A DNA stretch of 64,000 nucleotides from Sphingobacterium detergens (GCF_003610355.1 NZ_RAPY01000003.1:558001-622000); one strand, 5' to 3'; shown: positions 24,200 through 33,146, counted from the first letter of the stretch. Made by a program: numbers and translations. Notes: generated by a model from the letters alone, not told the origin.

Positions 24200-25906
24200 A
24201 TGTTAAAAAACACATTTATTCTACTTTTAATTGCTTTTTTCAGCCTCTCTCTTACGACAACGACTTTTGCCTTTGAGCAAGATAGTTTAACGAGCACAGA
24301 AGGGCTTCAATTTGAATCTTCACCAGATACTACACCTGCAGTAGAGGCAGTACCGGACGACCTGGCTTTTTCAGACGCTCCGGATACAACCCTGACTCAA
24401 GATAGCAGCAAATTGGATAAGGCAGCCACAAATATTCCCGCTGGTAATTCCGAAACTGGGAAGAAATCCCTTTGGAGTATTTTTATCGCTGGATTAATTG
24501 GCGGTTTTGCCGCACTCTTGATGCCATGTATATTCCCGATGTTACCACTTACAGTCAGCTATTTTACCAAGCAATCTGGTACGCGCGCGAGCGGCATTAG
24601 CAAAGCGCTACTGTATGGACTTTTTATCATTGTGATCTATGTAGCCCTCGGAATGATTATCACAATTGCTTTTGGTTCGGATGCACTTAACGCCTTATCG
24701 ACCAATGGGATATTCAATTTCCTATTTTTTCTATTGCTCGTTGTTTTCGCAGCATCATTCTTTGGTGCTTTCGAAATCACATTACCAAGTTCTTTTGTTA
24801 ATAAAATGGATGCCAAATCAGATAAAGGGGGCCTTATTGGACTTTTCTTTATGGCATTCAGTCTATCGCTTGTATCCTTTTCCTGTACGGGTCCGATCAT
24901 CGGCACCTTGCTTGTTGAGGCCGCATCAAAAGGTGAACGTTTAGGCCCAGCCATTGGTATGTTGGGTTTTTCTATTGCATTAGCGATTCCTTTCGGTCTA
25001 TTCGCTATGTTTCCTTCGATGTTAAAGTCATTGCCAAAATCAGGTGGATGGCTCAATTCGGTAAAAGTAGTTCTTGGATTTTTAGAGCTTGCCTTGGCCT
25101 TAAAGTTTTTGTCCAATGTAGACCTAGCTTATCACTGGAATTGGTTGGATCGTGAGGTATTCCTATCCTTGTGGATTGCCATATTTGGTCTCATGGGCTT
25201 ATATCTTATTGGGAAGATCAAGTTTTCGCATGATAGTGAACTGAAATTCCTTTCTGTACCGCGTACAATACTTGCCATAGTTGTATTCTCCTTTGTCGTT
25301 TATATGGTTCCTGGTCTATGGGGGGCACCATTGAAATCAATCTCCGCTTTCTTACCACCTTCTGCAACACAGGACTTCGACCTTTCGGCTGGAGTGGCAA
25401 GCACACCTGCTCACAGTGATGGTAAAGTAAAAAAATATGCGGAAATCTTCCATGAGCGTGGTACTCCAAAAGGATTTGATCCATACTACGATTATGATCA
25501 AGCATTAGAAGCTGCAAAAGAATTGAACAAACCTGTACTAATAGATTTTACAGGGTGGAACTGTGTCAACTGTCGAAAAATGGAAACAATTGTTTGGACG
25601 GATCCCGGTGTTGCTAAACTATTAAAAGAAGAATTTGTTATGGCCGAACTGTTTGTTGATGATAAAACAGAATTGCCTGCAAACGAACAATCCATTTCAA
25701 AGTATAGCGGCAAAAAAATTAAAACAATCGGTAATAAAAACAGTGATTTTCAGGCATCGACCTTCAATAGCAACTCGCAGCCTTTATATGTCATTGTCGA
25801 CGCCTCTGGAAAGGTATTAGTACCACAAACTGGTGCTAACTATAATATTGAACAATACAAAGCTTTTTTACAAAGCGGAATTGACGCTTTTAAAGCGAAG
25901 AAATAA
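24200..25906 (+). CDS. dsbD: DsbD beta/gamma thiol:disulfide interchange protein
   Basis: 568-residue inner-membrane electron conduit that moves reducing power from cytoplasmic thioredoxin to the periplasm. After a signal peptide and a low-complexity acidic/threonine-rich segment (about 25-90) comes the eight-span membrane domain with its redox cysteines in LMPCIFPM (Cys110) and SFSCTGP (Cys229). The C-terminal gamma thioredoxin domain has GWNCVNCRKME (CVNC at 455-458). The usual N-terminal alpha domain is missing and is supplied by the gene just upstream. Length is shorter than a fused DsbD with alpha, as expected. Confidence 0.92.
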   Translation: MLKNTFILLLIAFFSLSLTTTTFAFEQDSLTSTEGLQFESSPDTTPAVEAVPDDLAFSDAPDTTLTQDSSKLDKAATNIPAGNSETGKKSLWSIFIAGLIGGFAALLMPCIFPMLPLTVSYFTKQSGTRASGISKALLYGLFIIVIYVALGMIITIAFGSDALNALSTNGIFNFLFFLLLVVFAASFFGAFEITLPSSFVNKMDAKSDKGGLIGLFFMAFSLSLVSFSCTGPIIGTLLVEAASKGERLGPAIGMLGFSIALAIPFGLFAMFPSMLKSLPKSGGWLNSVKVVLGFLELALALKFLSNVDLAYHWNWLDREVFLSLWIAIFGLMGLYLIGKIKFSHDSELKFLSVPRTILAIVVFSFVVYMVPGLWGAPLKSISAFLPPSATQDFDLSAGVASTPAHSDGKVKKYAEIFHERGTPKGFDPYYDYDQALEAAKELNKPVLIDFTGWNCVNCRKMETIVWTDPGVAKLLKEEFVMAELFVDDKTELPANEQSISKYSGKKIKTIGNKNSDFQASTFNSNSQPLYVIVDASGKVLVPQTGANYNIEQYKAFLQSGIDAFKAKK

Positions 25907-26064
25907 GTCTGCTGATATAACAACCGTAAATAGCTTATTTAATATGTAAAAGGCTATTGTAAAGTTTACATGAAGTTTGCTACTCGCTTAGATTAATTGC
26001 ATAGCATAAGGCAATTATTTAAGCACTTTTAAGCGATTCAGAACTTTTTATAACGGAAATATAA

Positions 26065-26095
26065 TTGTATATAAGCACAAAAATAGCTAAGTTTG
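26065..26095 (+). promoter_or_regulatory. pfkA promoter
   Basis: TTG (26065-26067), 20 bp, then TAAGTTTG (26088-26095) form a full Bacteroidota promoter. Only 7 nt separate the -7 box from the pfkA ATG, so the mRNA should be leaderless or nearly so. Confidence 0.65.
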
Positions 26096-26102
26096 AGTAC
26101 GT

Positions 26103-27077
26103 ATGAGTAACATTAAAAAAATTGCTGTTTTGACATCTGGAGGAGATGCTCCAGGAATGAATGCTGGTATTCGCGCTGTAGTGAGAGCGGGTATCTTTAA
26201 CAATCTTGAGGTATTTGGTGTACGAAGGGGCTATGATGGTTTGGTAAATGGAGAAATTTTCCCTATGGATGCCAAATCCGTAGCCAATATCATACAACGT
26301 GGTGGCACAATCCTAAAAACTGCGCGCAGTGAGGCTTTCAAGACCATAGAAGGCCGTAAACAAGCTTATGATAACTTACGTAGCCATGAAATTGACGCTA
26401 TGGTCGTCATCGGTGGTGACGGAACATTTACAGGTGCATCAAAATTCATTGACGAGTTTGACTTTCCAATTATCGGTCTACCAGGTACAATCGACAATGA
26501 TCTGGCCGGAACTGATTTCACGATTGGCTATGATACAGCAATAAACACCGTTATTCAGGCAGTAGATAAGATTCGTGACACTGCTGAGTCTCACGATCGT
26601 GTTTTTATTATTGAGGTTATGGGACGTGACTCTGGCTTGATCGCCATCCGTTCTGGAATAAGTACCGGAGCTGAAGCGGTATTGGTTCCGGAATTTGAAG
26701 TGGATTACGATGCAATCATGAAAAGATTGGATAAGAGCCGTAAGAACAAATCTTCGCGTATTATTATCGTTGCTGAAGGGGACAAAGAAGGTGGAATGAT
26801 TGTTTCGGAAAAAATAAAAGAAAATTTCCCGCATTATGATGTAAGGCTTTCTATTTTAGGTCACATCCAACGTGGTGGTAGCCCAACATGTATGGACCGT
26901 GTACTTGCAAGCAGACTTGGTGTAGCCGCAGTAGAAGCGCTTGTTGCGGGCCGTAGAGGTGAAATGGCTGGACTAATCTGTAGTGAAATCAGATTCACTC
27001 CTTTCAAAAGCGCTATTAAACATAACGTCAAACTTAATGAGGATCTGCTTCGTATCATTGAGATACTTTCTTTATAA
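26103..27077 (+). CDS. pfkA: ATP-dependent 6-phosphofructokinase
   Basis: 324-residue glycolytic enzyme that phosphorylates fructose-6-phosphate. The motifs GGDAPGMNAGIRAVVR near residue 14, VIGGDGTFTGA near 101, LPGTIDNDLAGTDFTIGYDT near 125 and EVMGRDSGLIA near 168 define the ATP and substrate sites. The glycine after GGD in GGDGTFTG indicates an ATP-using rather than pyrophosphate-using enzyme. Length is that of the bacterial form. It has its own promoter and terminator and is therefore monocistronic. Confidence 0.96.
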   Translation: MSNIKKIAVLTSGGDAPGMNAGIRAVVRAGIFNNLEVFGVRRGYDGLVNGEIFPMDAKSVANIIQRGGTILKTARSEAFKTIEGRKQAYDNLRSHEIDAMVVIGGDGTFTGASKFIDEFDFPIIGLPGTIDNDLAGTDFTIGYDTAINTVIQAVDKIRDTAESHDRVFIIEVMGRDSGLIAIRSGISTGAEAVLVPEFEVDYDAIMKRLDKSRKNKSSRIIIVAEGDKEGGMIVSEKIKENFPHYDVRLSILGHIQRGGSPTCMDRVLASRLGVAAVEALVAGRRGEMAGLICSEIRFTPFKSAIKHNVKLNEDLLRIIEILSL

Positions 27078-27190
27078 AAAGATAGGCTTCCAAATTGGGA
27101 TATAAGAAAACGAAGCTACTCAAAAGTAGAAGTACTTCCTCTAAAAGTTGAATAGCTGAAAACCAACTGTAGGAGAAACAAATAAAACTA

Positions 27191-27231
27191 AAAAAACGGT
27201 GTGTCCAACCAGCTCGGACACACCGTTTTTT
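27191..27231. terminator. Bidirectional terminator between pfkA and the lipoprotein gene
   Basis: The arms at 27191-27206 and 27216-27231 match over 16 bp (core GGTGTGTCC) with A6 and T6 tracts on the two sides. It separates the convergent pfkA and 148-aa lipoprotein genes. Confidence 0.85.
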
Positions 27232-27292
27232 TATGAATTCTTAGTACTATATTCTTACCTCGAAATCCTTTTCTTATCTTCTTTTGAGACGG

Positions 27293-27739
27293 CTATTTCA
27301 GCAAGTTATTTATATACTCCTCATTGACAACAGGTAATTGAATGGTCTGTCCAGCCCTAGCCATTGAATCGGCAAAATGATTGGTATTTAGAATTGCCAG
27401 CTCATAGGCTTTGACAACCTGATCGGAAATATGTAAGGACTTTGGGTCCTTGATATCAACTTTATACTGGTTGTCTGTTAATGTTACATGATGATAGAAA
27501 CGATAGGCGGCAGCCTTCAACAAGCCTAGTTCCTGTTGCGAAAGTTCATCTATCCGTGCATTAGGTGGTAGTGTTACATCGATAAATGCTGTTCCTTTAG
27601 CCAGTGTGTCAATAGAATGATCCAAAGGAATTGCATTAAGCGCTTCCAGGTTAACCACAGGGATGCCATTTTCTTTCTTCGAATTACAGGCAACAGCACA
27701 TATAGCCAAAGCCATCACCACAATCAGTCTCTTTCTCAT
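27293..27739 (-). CDS. Hypothetical lipoprotein
   Basis: 148-residue predicted lipoprotein; I recognise no family. The N-terminus is a signal peptide with lipobox AVAC (Cys18), followed by NSKKENGIP. The mature part contains a helical segment and ends with VVNEEYINNLLK. It is rich in Leu, Ala and Asp without repeats. The -7 box TAATTTTG at 27814-27821 (minus strand) could drive it with a leader of about 70 nt that contains a small CCCG/CGGG hairpin. It stands alone. Confidence 0.65.
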   Translation of the reverse strand: MRKRLIVVMALAICAVACNSKKENGIPVVNLEALNAIPLDHSIDTLAKGTAFIDVTLPPNARIDELSQQELGLLKAAAYRFYHHVTLTDNQYKVDIKDPKSLHISDQVVKAYELAILNTNHFADSMARAGQTIQLPVVNEEYINNLLK

Positions 27740-28024
27740 TTTATTATTTTCTGAGTGTACTACGACACCCGGTTTGATTACTTATGAAAACCCGAGCAGT
27801 TATCCTCGCGGGTCAAAATTATGTCCTGCTCGATTTCATCCCTACAAATTACCCTAATTCGATTATCTGGGGGATATAAATCGACAAAAAATCATCCTTC
27901 TTGTTTCTTGCTTAATCGGATCCTTCCAAAGCATTCATACGATCCTCAACAGCTTAAAAGGGGAAACCCAAATTAATTTCTTAAGCAAAGGTAAAGAAAA
28001 GATACGTAGGACACCCCATAACAA
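27740..28024. other. Intergenic region with possible promoters
   Basis: This stretch holds two minus-strand -7 boxes: TAATTTTG (27814-27821) and TACCTTTG (27986-27993), either of which could serve the lipoprotein gene. A minus-strand frame of about 37 open codons around 27783-27893 lacks a start codon and is not called. Nothing else is seen. Confidence 0.4.
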
Positions 28025-28078
28025 AAAGACACTTATTTAAAATCTCTCATACATAAAAGATTTTAAATAAGTGTCTTT
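28025..28078. terminator. Long 21-bp-stem terminator downstream of the TlpA gene
   Basis: Arms at 28025-28045 and 28058-28078 pair perfectly over 21 bp around a 12-nt loop. The stem is AT-rich with GACACTT near its outer end. It lies 32 bp after the stop of the TlpA-like gene on the minus strand and flanks the intergenic region. Confidence 0.75.
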
Positions 28079-28109
28079 GTATAGCGCAGTCTTTGACTGT
28101 AAGATCAGA

Positions 28110-29249
28110 CTATTTCAACAATTCTGCTAATTTAGCTTCCAAAGCTTCTCCTCTTAGATTTGAAGCGACAATTTTGCCTGAAGGATCAATTAAGAAGTTT
28201 TGCGGAATTCCACGCACCTCATATAATTTAACAGGAGCAGATTTCCAACCTTGTAAATCGGATACATGCGGCCATTGCTGCAAATTATCATCATGGATCG
28301 CTTTCATCCAAGCATCTTTCTTACCTGGATTGTCCAAGGAAACACCAAAAACTGTAAATCCTTTATCTTTAAACTTATTGAATGCCGCAACAACATTCGG
28401 ATTTTCATGACGACAAGGTCCACACCAGCTTGCCCAGAAATCTAACAAGACATATTTTCCTCTCAACGAAGATAAAGAAACATTGTTACCGGTCGTATCA
28501 GGCAATGTAAAATCCGGAGCTACAGAACCTACGGCAACAGCTTTCAATTTCTGAATACGTTCTGCCAGTTCTTTTCCTTTTTCAGAATTTTTTAATTCCG
28601 GAGACAGTTTATCAAAAGAAGCTACATATTCATTCACATTTTCGCCGCTTACATTTTCCGCCAATAGATCCAATGTATACCAGCTTTTTGGGTTCTTATT
28701 GATGAATTCAGCGTCAGATTTTTCCATCTTTTCAGAAATCTCACCAGCTTGCTTTTGCAATCCCTCAATAAATTTCGGATCTTGTTTTTGAGCTTCAGAT
28801 GCCGCGAAATATTGTTGGTTTAATGCCTCATATGCATCTGTATGAGGTTTTACAAAAGTTTTGTATTGGGTAAAATCATCATTGATTGCTGTACCTGTTA
28901 CCGAAGCATCTTTAAATCCTTTGGATGCATCAACCTTGATCACCCCTTTGGATAAATACAATTGTGCTGTTTCAGGTTGCTTTTGAGCACCTCTTAGTTC
29001 TCCGAAAGAAAGTCCTTCAGGAGAATAAATCATTACACCTTTTGTTGGTGAAGCTACCTGACCATTGAATTTAAACTCACCTTTAACGACAGCTGCTGAA
29101 TCCAACTGACGTGTACCATTATTAGGATACTGCAAAAATACTTTGGCTTTGTCAGAAGCTGCATTCACTTTTCCTGTTACCGTATAGCTTTCTTGTGCCA
29201 TCAATAAGGCTGGTAAAAAGCTTAAACCCATTAATATTCCCTTTTTCAT
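28110..29249 (-). CDS. TlpA-family thioredoxin with DUF4369 domain
   Basis: Predicted periplasmic thiol-disulfide oxidoreductase of about 379 aa. A signal peptide (GILMGLSFLPALLMA) leads to an N-terminal DUF4369 domain (TVTGKVNAASDKAKVFLQ onward), a helical linker, and a C-terminal TlpA/AhpC-like thioredoxin domain with WASWCGPCRHE (active-site cysteines at residues 276 and 279). This layout is widespread in Bacteroidota. The start chosen at 29249 gives the signal peptide directly; an ATG ten codons upstream is less likely. Electrons probably come from DsbD. Single gene, followed by a strong terminator. Confidence 0.88.
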   Translation of the reverse strand: MKKGILMGLSFLPALLMAQESYTVTGKVNAASDKAKVFLQYPNNGTRQLDSAAVVKGEFKFNGQVASPTKGVMIYSPEGLSFGELRGAQKQPETAQLYLSKGVIKVDASKGFKDASVTGTAINDDFTQYKTFVKPHTDAYEALNQQYFAASEAQKQDPKFIEGLQKQAGEISEKMEKSDAEFINKNPKSWYTLDLLAENVSGENVNEYVASFDKLSPELKNSEKGKELAERIQKLKAVAVGSVAPDFTLPDTTGNNVSLSSLRGKYVLLDFWASWCGPCRHENPNVVAAFNKFKDKGFTVFGVSLDNPGKKDAWMKAIHDDNLQQWPHVSDLQGWKSAPVKLYEVRGIPQNFLIDPSGKIVASNLRGEALEAKLAELLK

Positions 29250-29323
29250 AATTATATACTTCCCATAAATGTAAAACATTTCCTTTGCACTGACATGCTA
29301 TTTAACATTATTTAGCAAAGTTG

Positions 29324-30115
29324 TTACCAACGTCCCGAAGCACCACCGCCGCCAAAATCGCCGCCGCCGAATCCACCAAATCCACCTCCAGATCCACCAC
29401 CGAATCCGCCGTCACCACCTCGGCCGCCACCACCAAGACCGTTAAGCAAGGTCCACCAGAAAATATCGGACGAGCCGCGACCATTCATCACACGACCACC
29501 GCCCTTTCCTCCTCCACCTCGATTTGAAAACATCACAACAAGAAATATCACTACAATGATGACAAATATAATTGATCCCGACCCACCACCACTAGGCTGT
29601 TTAGGATCAGCTTTATATTCTCCTTTTGCATAAGAAATCAGGGAATTCGTGGCTTTGTCAACTCCACCATAATAATCACCCTGACGAAACGCTGGTTTGA
29701 TATCATTTTCAATAATACGATAGGCTATCGCATCTGGCACAGCTCCTTCAATCCCGTAACCAGTCTGAATGGTAACAGCCCGGTCGCCCAATGCCGCCAA
29801 TAATAAAATACCATTACTGTATTTTTTGTTCCCGACACCCCACTTCTTCGCCAGCCGAACTGCATAATCTGAGATATCATACCCTCCGGTAGAGTTCATC
29901 ACAACAACGGCAATCTGTGTGGAAGTAGAATCTTCAAATGCCAACAGCTTTTGCTCCAACTGCTGTTTTTGACTGGCTGTCAATGTATTTGTATAATCGT
30001 TGACAAGTTTATTGGGTGTCTCTGGAAAATCCTGCCCTATTGCAGTCATGAAAGTCAGTGCCCACAGCACCATCATCATGACTGGAATCCGAACCCGAGA
30101 AAATAATTTCGACAT
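29324..30115 (-). CDS. TPM domain membrane protein with glycine-rich C-terminus (YgcG-like)
   Basis: 263-residue envelope protein. A signal/membrane segment (IPVMMMVLWALTFMTAIG) is followed by a TPM (repair/phosphatase-like) domain, about 25-165, with TNTLTASQKQQLEQKLLAFE and GVGNKKYSNGILLLAA. A second membrane span (GSIIFVIIVVIFLVVMF, about 180-197) precedes a tail made almost wholly of glycine with Arg, Phe and Asp ending in a GRW tripeptide. It is third in the LemA-TPM-TPM operon. Family members have been linked to membrane-protein handling, but the role is not settled. Confidence 0.82.
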   Translation of the reverse strand: MSKLFSRVRIPVMMMVLWALTFMTAIGQDFPETPNKLVNDYTNTLTASQKQQLEQKLLAFEDSTSTQIAVVVMNSTGGYDISDYAVRLAKKWGVGNKKYSNGILLLAALGDRAVTIQTGYGIEGAVPDAIAYRIIENDIKPAFRQGDYYGGVDKATNSLISYAKGEYKADPKQPSGGGSGSIIFVIIVVIFLVVMFSNRGGGGKGGGRVMNGRGSSDIFWWTLLNGLGGGGRGGDGGFGGGSGGGFGGFGGGDFGGGGASGRW

Positions 30116-30134
30116 AAGTTTTATTTTTTATTGA

Positions 30135-30563
30135 CTAGCGATCACCAAAAACAATATCATTTGGAAGTTCATTGATATCATCATGTTCCCTAGGAAAGAA
30201 TTTCGCTAACTGTTTGCCCGCATGTTCAATTCCCTTCACAAGACCTTCAACAATTTTATCCGTACGGAATTCTTCGACCATAAGATCTTTGGTACAATTC
30301 CAAAAGTCGCTTTCCACCCGTTGATTGATACCCCTATCACCGATGATAGAAAATTTATGATCCTCCAATGCGATGTAAATAAGCACGCCATTTTTTAGCA
30401 TGGTTTTATGCATGCCCAATTTGGAAAAATAGTACGTTGCACGATCGTGAACTTCATCGGGACAATGATTTTCGATCACAACACGGATTTCTCCTGATGT
30501 TTCGTTTTCAGCCACATTGATGGCATGAACGACTCTTTCTTGTTCCTCAGCATTTAAAGCCAT
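30135..30563 (-). CDS. TPM domain protein
   Basis: 142-residue soluble protein made of a single TPM domain: EEQERVVHAINVAENETSGE at the start, IRVVIENHCPD, ATYYFSKLGMHKTMLKNGVL near 42, IYIALEDHKFSIIGDRGI near 64. It lacks a signal peptide, unlike the neighbour at 29324-30115, so it may act on the cytoplasmic face. It is 19 bp upstream of that gene and downstream of lemA in the same direction. Confidence 0.82.
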   Translation of the reverse strand: MALNAEEQERVVHAINVAENETSGEIRVVIENHCPDEVHDRATYYFSKLGMHKTMLKNGVLIYIALEDHKFSIIGDRGINQRVESDFWNCTKDLMVEEFRTDKIVEGLVKGIEHAGKQLAKFFPREHDDINELPNDIVFGDR

Positions 30564-30721
30564 AATATATCTTCATTTATGTTCGCATTAGCACGTTCGC
30601 CTGTCAGACTATGCCTTCTGGCAAACACTTACCTATAAAACATTCTGTATAAAAAATGGATGAAGGGCCCATACGCAAGCCGCATCATCCATTATATCGT
30701 GTATTTCTAATAAAGGTCTTA

Positions 30722-31306
30722 TTAGAATGATACGGTCGGCGCTTTGTCTGAGCCGGGAGCAGCAGTAAATGTCCCCTTGGCTTTAAATCCAAACATGCCA
30801 GCCATTAAGTTATTTGGGAAGCTACGTACAGTCGTATTAAATTGCTGTACAGCCTCGTTATATGATCTGCGTTCGGTCGAGATACGGTTTTCAGTACCTT
30901 CCAATTGAGCCTGTAATTCCAAGAAGTTTTGATTTGCCTTCAAATCTGGGTATGCCTCTACCGAAGCCAATAGGCGGCTCAAAGAACCACTGAATTGATC
31001 TTGAACTTTTTGGAACTTCGCAATATTCTCTTCTGTTAAGTCATCTGCATTAATTGTAACAGATGTTGCCTTAGCTCTCGCTTCAACTACTGCCGTCAAT
31101 GTGCTCTCCTCGTGTTTTGCTGCACCTTTGACAGTATTCACCAAGTTTGGCACCAAATCAGCGCGGCGCTGGTACGCATTTTCAACTTGTGCCCATTTCC
31201 CTTTGACGTTCTCATCTTGAGAAACCATCGTATTGTAACCACATGAGTTTAATGACACTAATGCAAATAAACCACATAGGGCTACTAAAAATCTTTTCAT
31301 TTTCAT
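30722..31306 (-). CDS. LemA-family lipoprotein
   Basis: 194-residue envelope protein. The N-terminus has a lipoprotein-like signal ending in LNSCG (Cys22). The LemA domain follows, with ENVKGKWAQVENAYQRRADL near residue 32, LVPNLVNTVKGAAKHEES near 52, and the C-terminal YNEAVQQFNTTVRSFPNNLM near 148. Its association with TPM-domain proteins in one operon is common, and LemA is suspected to help assemble or secure a membrane complex; the role is not shown here. It is the first gene of the operon. Confidence 0.9.
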   Translation of the reverse strand: MKMKRFLVALCGLFALVSLNSCGYNTMVSQDENVKGKWAQVENAYQRRADLVPNLVNTVKGAAKHEESTLTAVVEARAKATSVTINADDLTEENIAKFQKVQDQFSGSLSRLLASVEAYPDLKANQNFLELQAQLEGTENRISTERRSYNEAVQQFNTTVRSFPNNLMAGMFGFKAKGTFTAAPGSDKAPTVSF

Positions 31307-31422
31307 TGTTCAAAGAATTAAATACTATTCAAATTATATGGTTACACTATCAAAGCATATACCAAGCTCTTACTAAGATAAGAATATTTTTATTTCCAAA
31401 TCGGCAAACAGCCAATATTCCG

Positions 31423-31430
31423 TAACTTTG
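31423..31430 (+). promoter_or_regulatory. -7 box for the FAD-dependent oxidoreductase
   Basis: TAACTTTG matches TAnnTTTG. Because it ends at 31430, a start codon at 31428 (TTG) would lie inside the promoter; this fixes the real start at the ATG at 31467, about 36 nt downstream. Confidence 0.6.
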
Positions 31431-31466
31431 TCCCGGTTTTGGGATAAAAACCCAGCCCTTTATCTT

Positions 31467-33011
31467 ATGCAAAAAGAAATTGAGATTGCTATCCTTCCCG
31501 AAAAAATCGAAGATGAGCAATATATTCTACAACAAGGCGTAAAAGCCCTACGTCTGAAACCACAACAGGTCAAAGGTTATAAAATCCGTAAACGTTCTAT
31601 CGATGCCCGCAGTAAGCAGGTGGTCTATCGAGCAAGGGTCATTTATTATATCGACGAACTCCCGGTACCGGAGATTTATGAAAACCACTTTAAGTCTGTC
31701 CAGGATGGCAAACCGGTCATTATCGTTGGTGCTGGCCCTGCTGGCTTATTTGCGGCAATTCGCTGTATTGAACGTGGCCTCAAACCGATTGTCATGGAAA
31801 GAGGAAAAAAAGTACAGGACCGAAGACGTGATCTTGCGAAACTGAACCGCGAAGGTGTTGTAAACCCTGAATCCAACTACTGTTTTGGAGAAGGTGGTGC
31901 AGGAACTTATTCAGACGGGAAGCTCTATACTCGCTCCAATAAAAGGGGGGATGTAGACAAAGTTCTCAAACTTTTTGTATCTCATGGAGCGACAACAGAC
32001 ATCTTAGTGAATGCCCGCCCCCATATCGGTACAAACAAGCTCCCTCATATTATTGAGGCGATGCGGGAGAGTGTGATTGAATTTGGTGGTGAATTTCTTT
32101 TCGACCAACGTGTAGATAATATTTTGGAATCCTTTGGTCAGGTTCGTGGTGTAAAATTAGCCAGTGGGGAGGAAATCAAAGCTGATCATGTTATCGTGGC
32201 CACTGGCCACTCCGCTAGGGATATTTTTGAACTGTTTCATCGCAACAACTGGCTGATCGAAGCAAAAGCCTTTGCATTAGGCGTCCGCATAGAACACCCA
32301 CAGGCTATTATAGATCAGGCACAATACCATTGCCAAGTCAGAAGTGAGCATTTACCTCCAGCTTATTATAGTCTGGTCGAACAGGTTAATGATCGTGGTG
32401 TATTCTCATTCTGTATGTGCCCCGGTGGCGTCATCGCTCCCTGTGCAACAGACCGTGATGAAATCGTGGTCAACGGATGGTCGCCTTCCAAACGTAATAA
32501 TCCACATGCCAATTCAGGCACCGTCATCCAGATCAACCTCGAAGATGTACCTAATGCCCTAAATGATCCCTTTGCTTTACTTGATTTTCAGAAGCAAATT
32601 GAACGCAAAGCTTTCGAGGTGGGTGGAGGAAATCTTGTTGCCCCCGCACAAAGAATGGTTGACTTCGTTGAGGGACGGGTCTCGATGGACCTACCTGAGA
32701 ATTCGTACAAACCTGGGACATCTTCGGCAGACCTCAGCGAAGTTTTACCCACTTTTGTGCATGAAGCCCTTCGTGGCGCCTTACCAATATTTGGAAAGAA
32801 GATGAAAGGGTATTATACAAATGATGCGATTTTGGTCGGTGTAGAATCTAGGACATCTTCACCCATACGTATACCTCGAAACAAAGAAAATCTGCAACAC
32901 CCTCAGGTCAAAGGACTTTACCCTTGTGGGGAGGGAGCCGGCTATGCAGGGGGTATTATTTCGGCGGCTATAGATGGAATTAATTGTGTCGATGCAATTG
33001 ATTTAAGTTAA
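31467..33011 (+). CDS. NAD(P)/FAD-dependent oxidoreductase
   Basis: About 514-residue cytoplasmic flavoprotein of a family often annotated as FAD-dependent dehydrogenase. The Rossmann FAD motif IVGAGPAGLFAAIRCIERG lies near residue 85, followed by the ERGKKVQDRRRD motif and ESNYCFGEGGAGTYSDGKL near 134. VIVATGHSARDIF near 240 is the second nucleotide-interaction strand. The C-terminal block PCGEGAGYAGGIISAAIDGI ends the fold. The substrate is unknown. The ATG start is fixed by the promoter that overlaps the upstream TTG. It has no partner gene; the next feature is a tRNA. Confidence 0.82.
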   Translation: MQKEIEIAILPEKIEDEQYILQQGVKALRLKPQQVKGYKIRKRSIDARSKQVVYRARVIYYIDELPVPEIYENHFKSVQDGKPVIIVGAGPAGLFAAIRCIERGLKPIVMERGKKVQDRRRDLAKLNREGVVNPESNYCFGEGGAGTYSDGKLYTRSNKRGDVDKVLKLFVSHGATTDILVNARPHIGTNKLPHIIEAMRESVIEFGGEFLFDQRVDNILESFGQVRGVKLASGEEIKADHVIVATGHSARDIFELFHRNNWLIEAKAFALGVRIEHPQAIIDQAQYHCQVRSEHLPPAYYSLVEQVNDRGVFSFCMCPGGVIAPCATDRDEIVVNGWSPSKRNNPHANSGTVIQINLEDVPNALNDPFALLDFQKQIERKAFEVGGGNLVAPAQRMVDFVEGRVSMDLPENSYKPGTSSADLSEVLPTFVHEALRGALPIFGKKMKGYYTNDAILVGVESRTSSPIRIPRNKENLQHPQVKGLYPCGEGAGYAGGIISAAIDGINCVDAIDLS

Positions 33012-33029
33012 GTTTTTTTACTTTTTCTC

Positions 33030-33060
33030 TTGCAGAATAAGAAGAAATGCCTTACTTTTG
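33030..33060 (+). promoter_or_regulatory. Promoter of tRNA-Gly
   Basis: TTG at 33030-33032, a 20-bp spacer and TACTTTTG at 33053-33060 form a full Bacteroidota promoter. The tRNA 5' end at 33071 is 10 nt after the -7 box. Confidence 0.7.
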
Positions 33061-33070
33061 TAGCATCAAC

Positions 33071-33146
33071 GCGAAAGTAGCTCAGTTGGTAGAGCACAAC
33101 CTTGCCAAGGTTGGGGTCGCGAGTTCGAATCTCGTCTTTCGCTCCA
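33071..33146 (+). tRNA. tRNA-Gly (anticodon GCC)
   Basis: The 76-nt gene folds into the cloverleaf: acceptor GCGAAAG with CTTTCGC, D arm GCTC/GAGC, anticodon stem CAACC/GGTTG with loop TTGCCAA (GCC at 33104-33106), five-base variable loop and T arm GCGAG with TTCGAAT. The discriminator T and CCA (33144-33146) are encoded. It reads GGC and GGT glycine codons. Confidence 0.97.

Noticed and set aside
31428..31466. Extended N-terminus of the FAD-dependent oxidoreductase from a TTG
   Set aside because: The TTG lies inside the -7 box TAACTTTG, so it would not be transcribed as a start codon. The ATG at 31467 is used instead.
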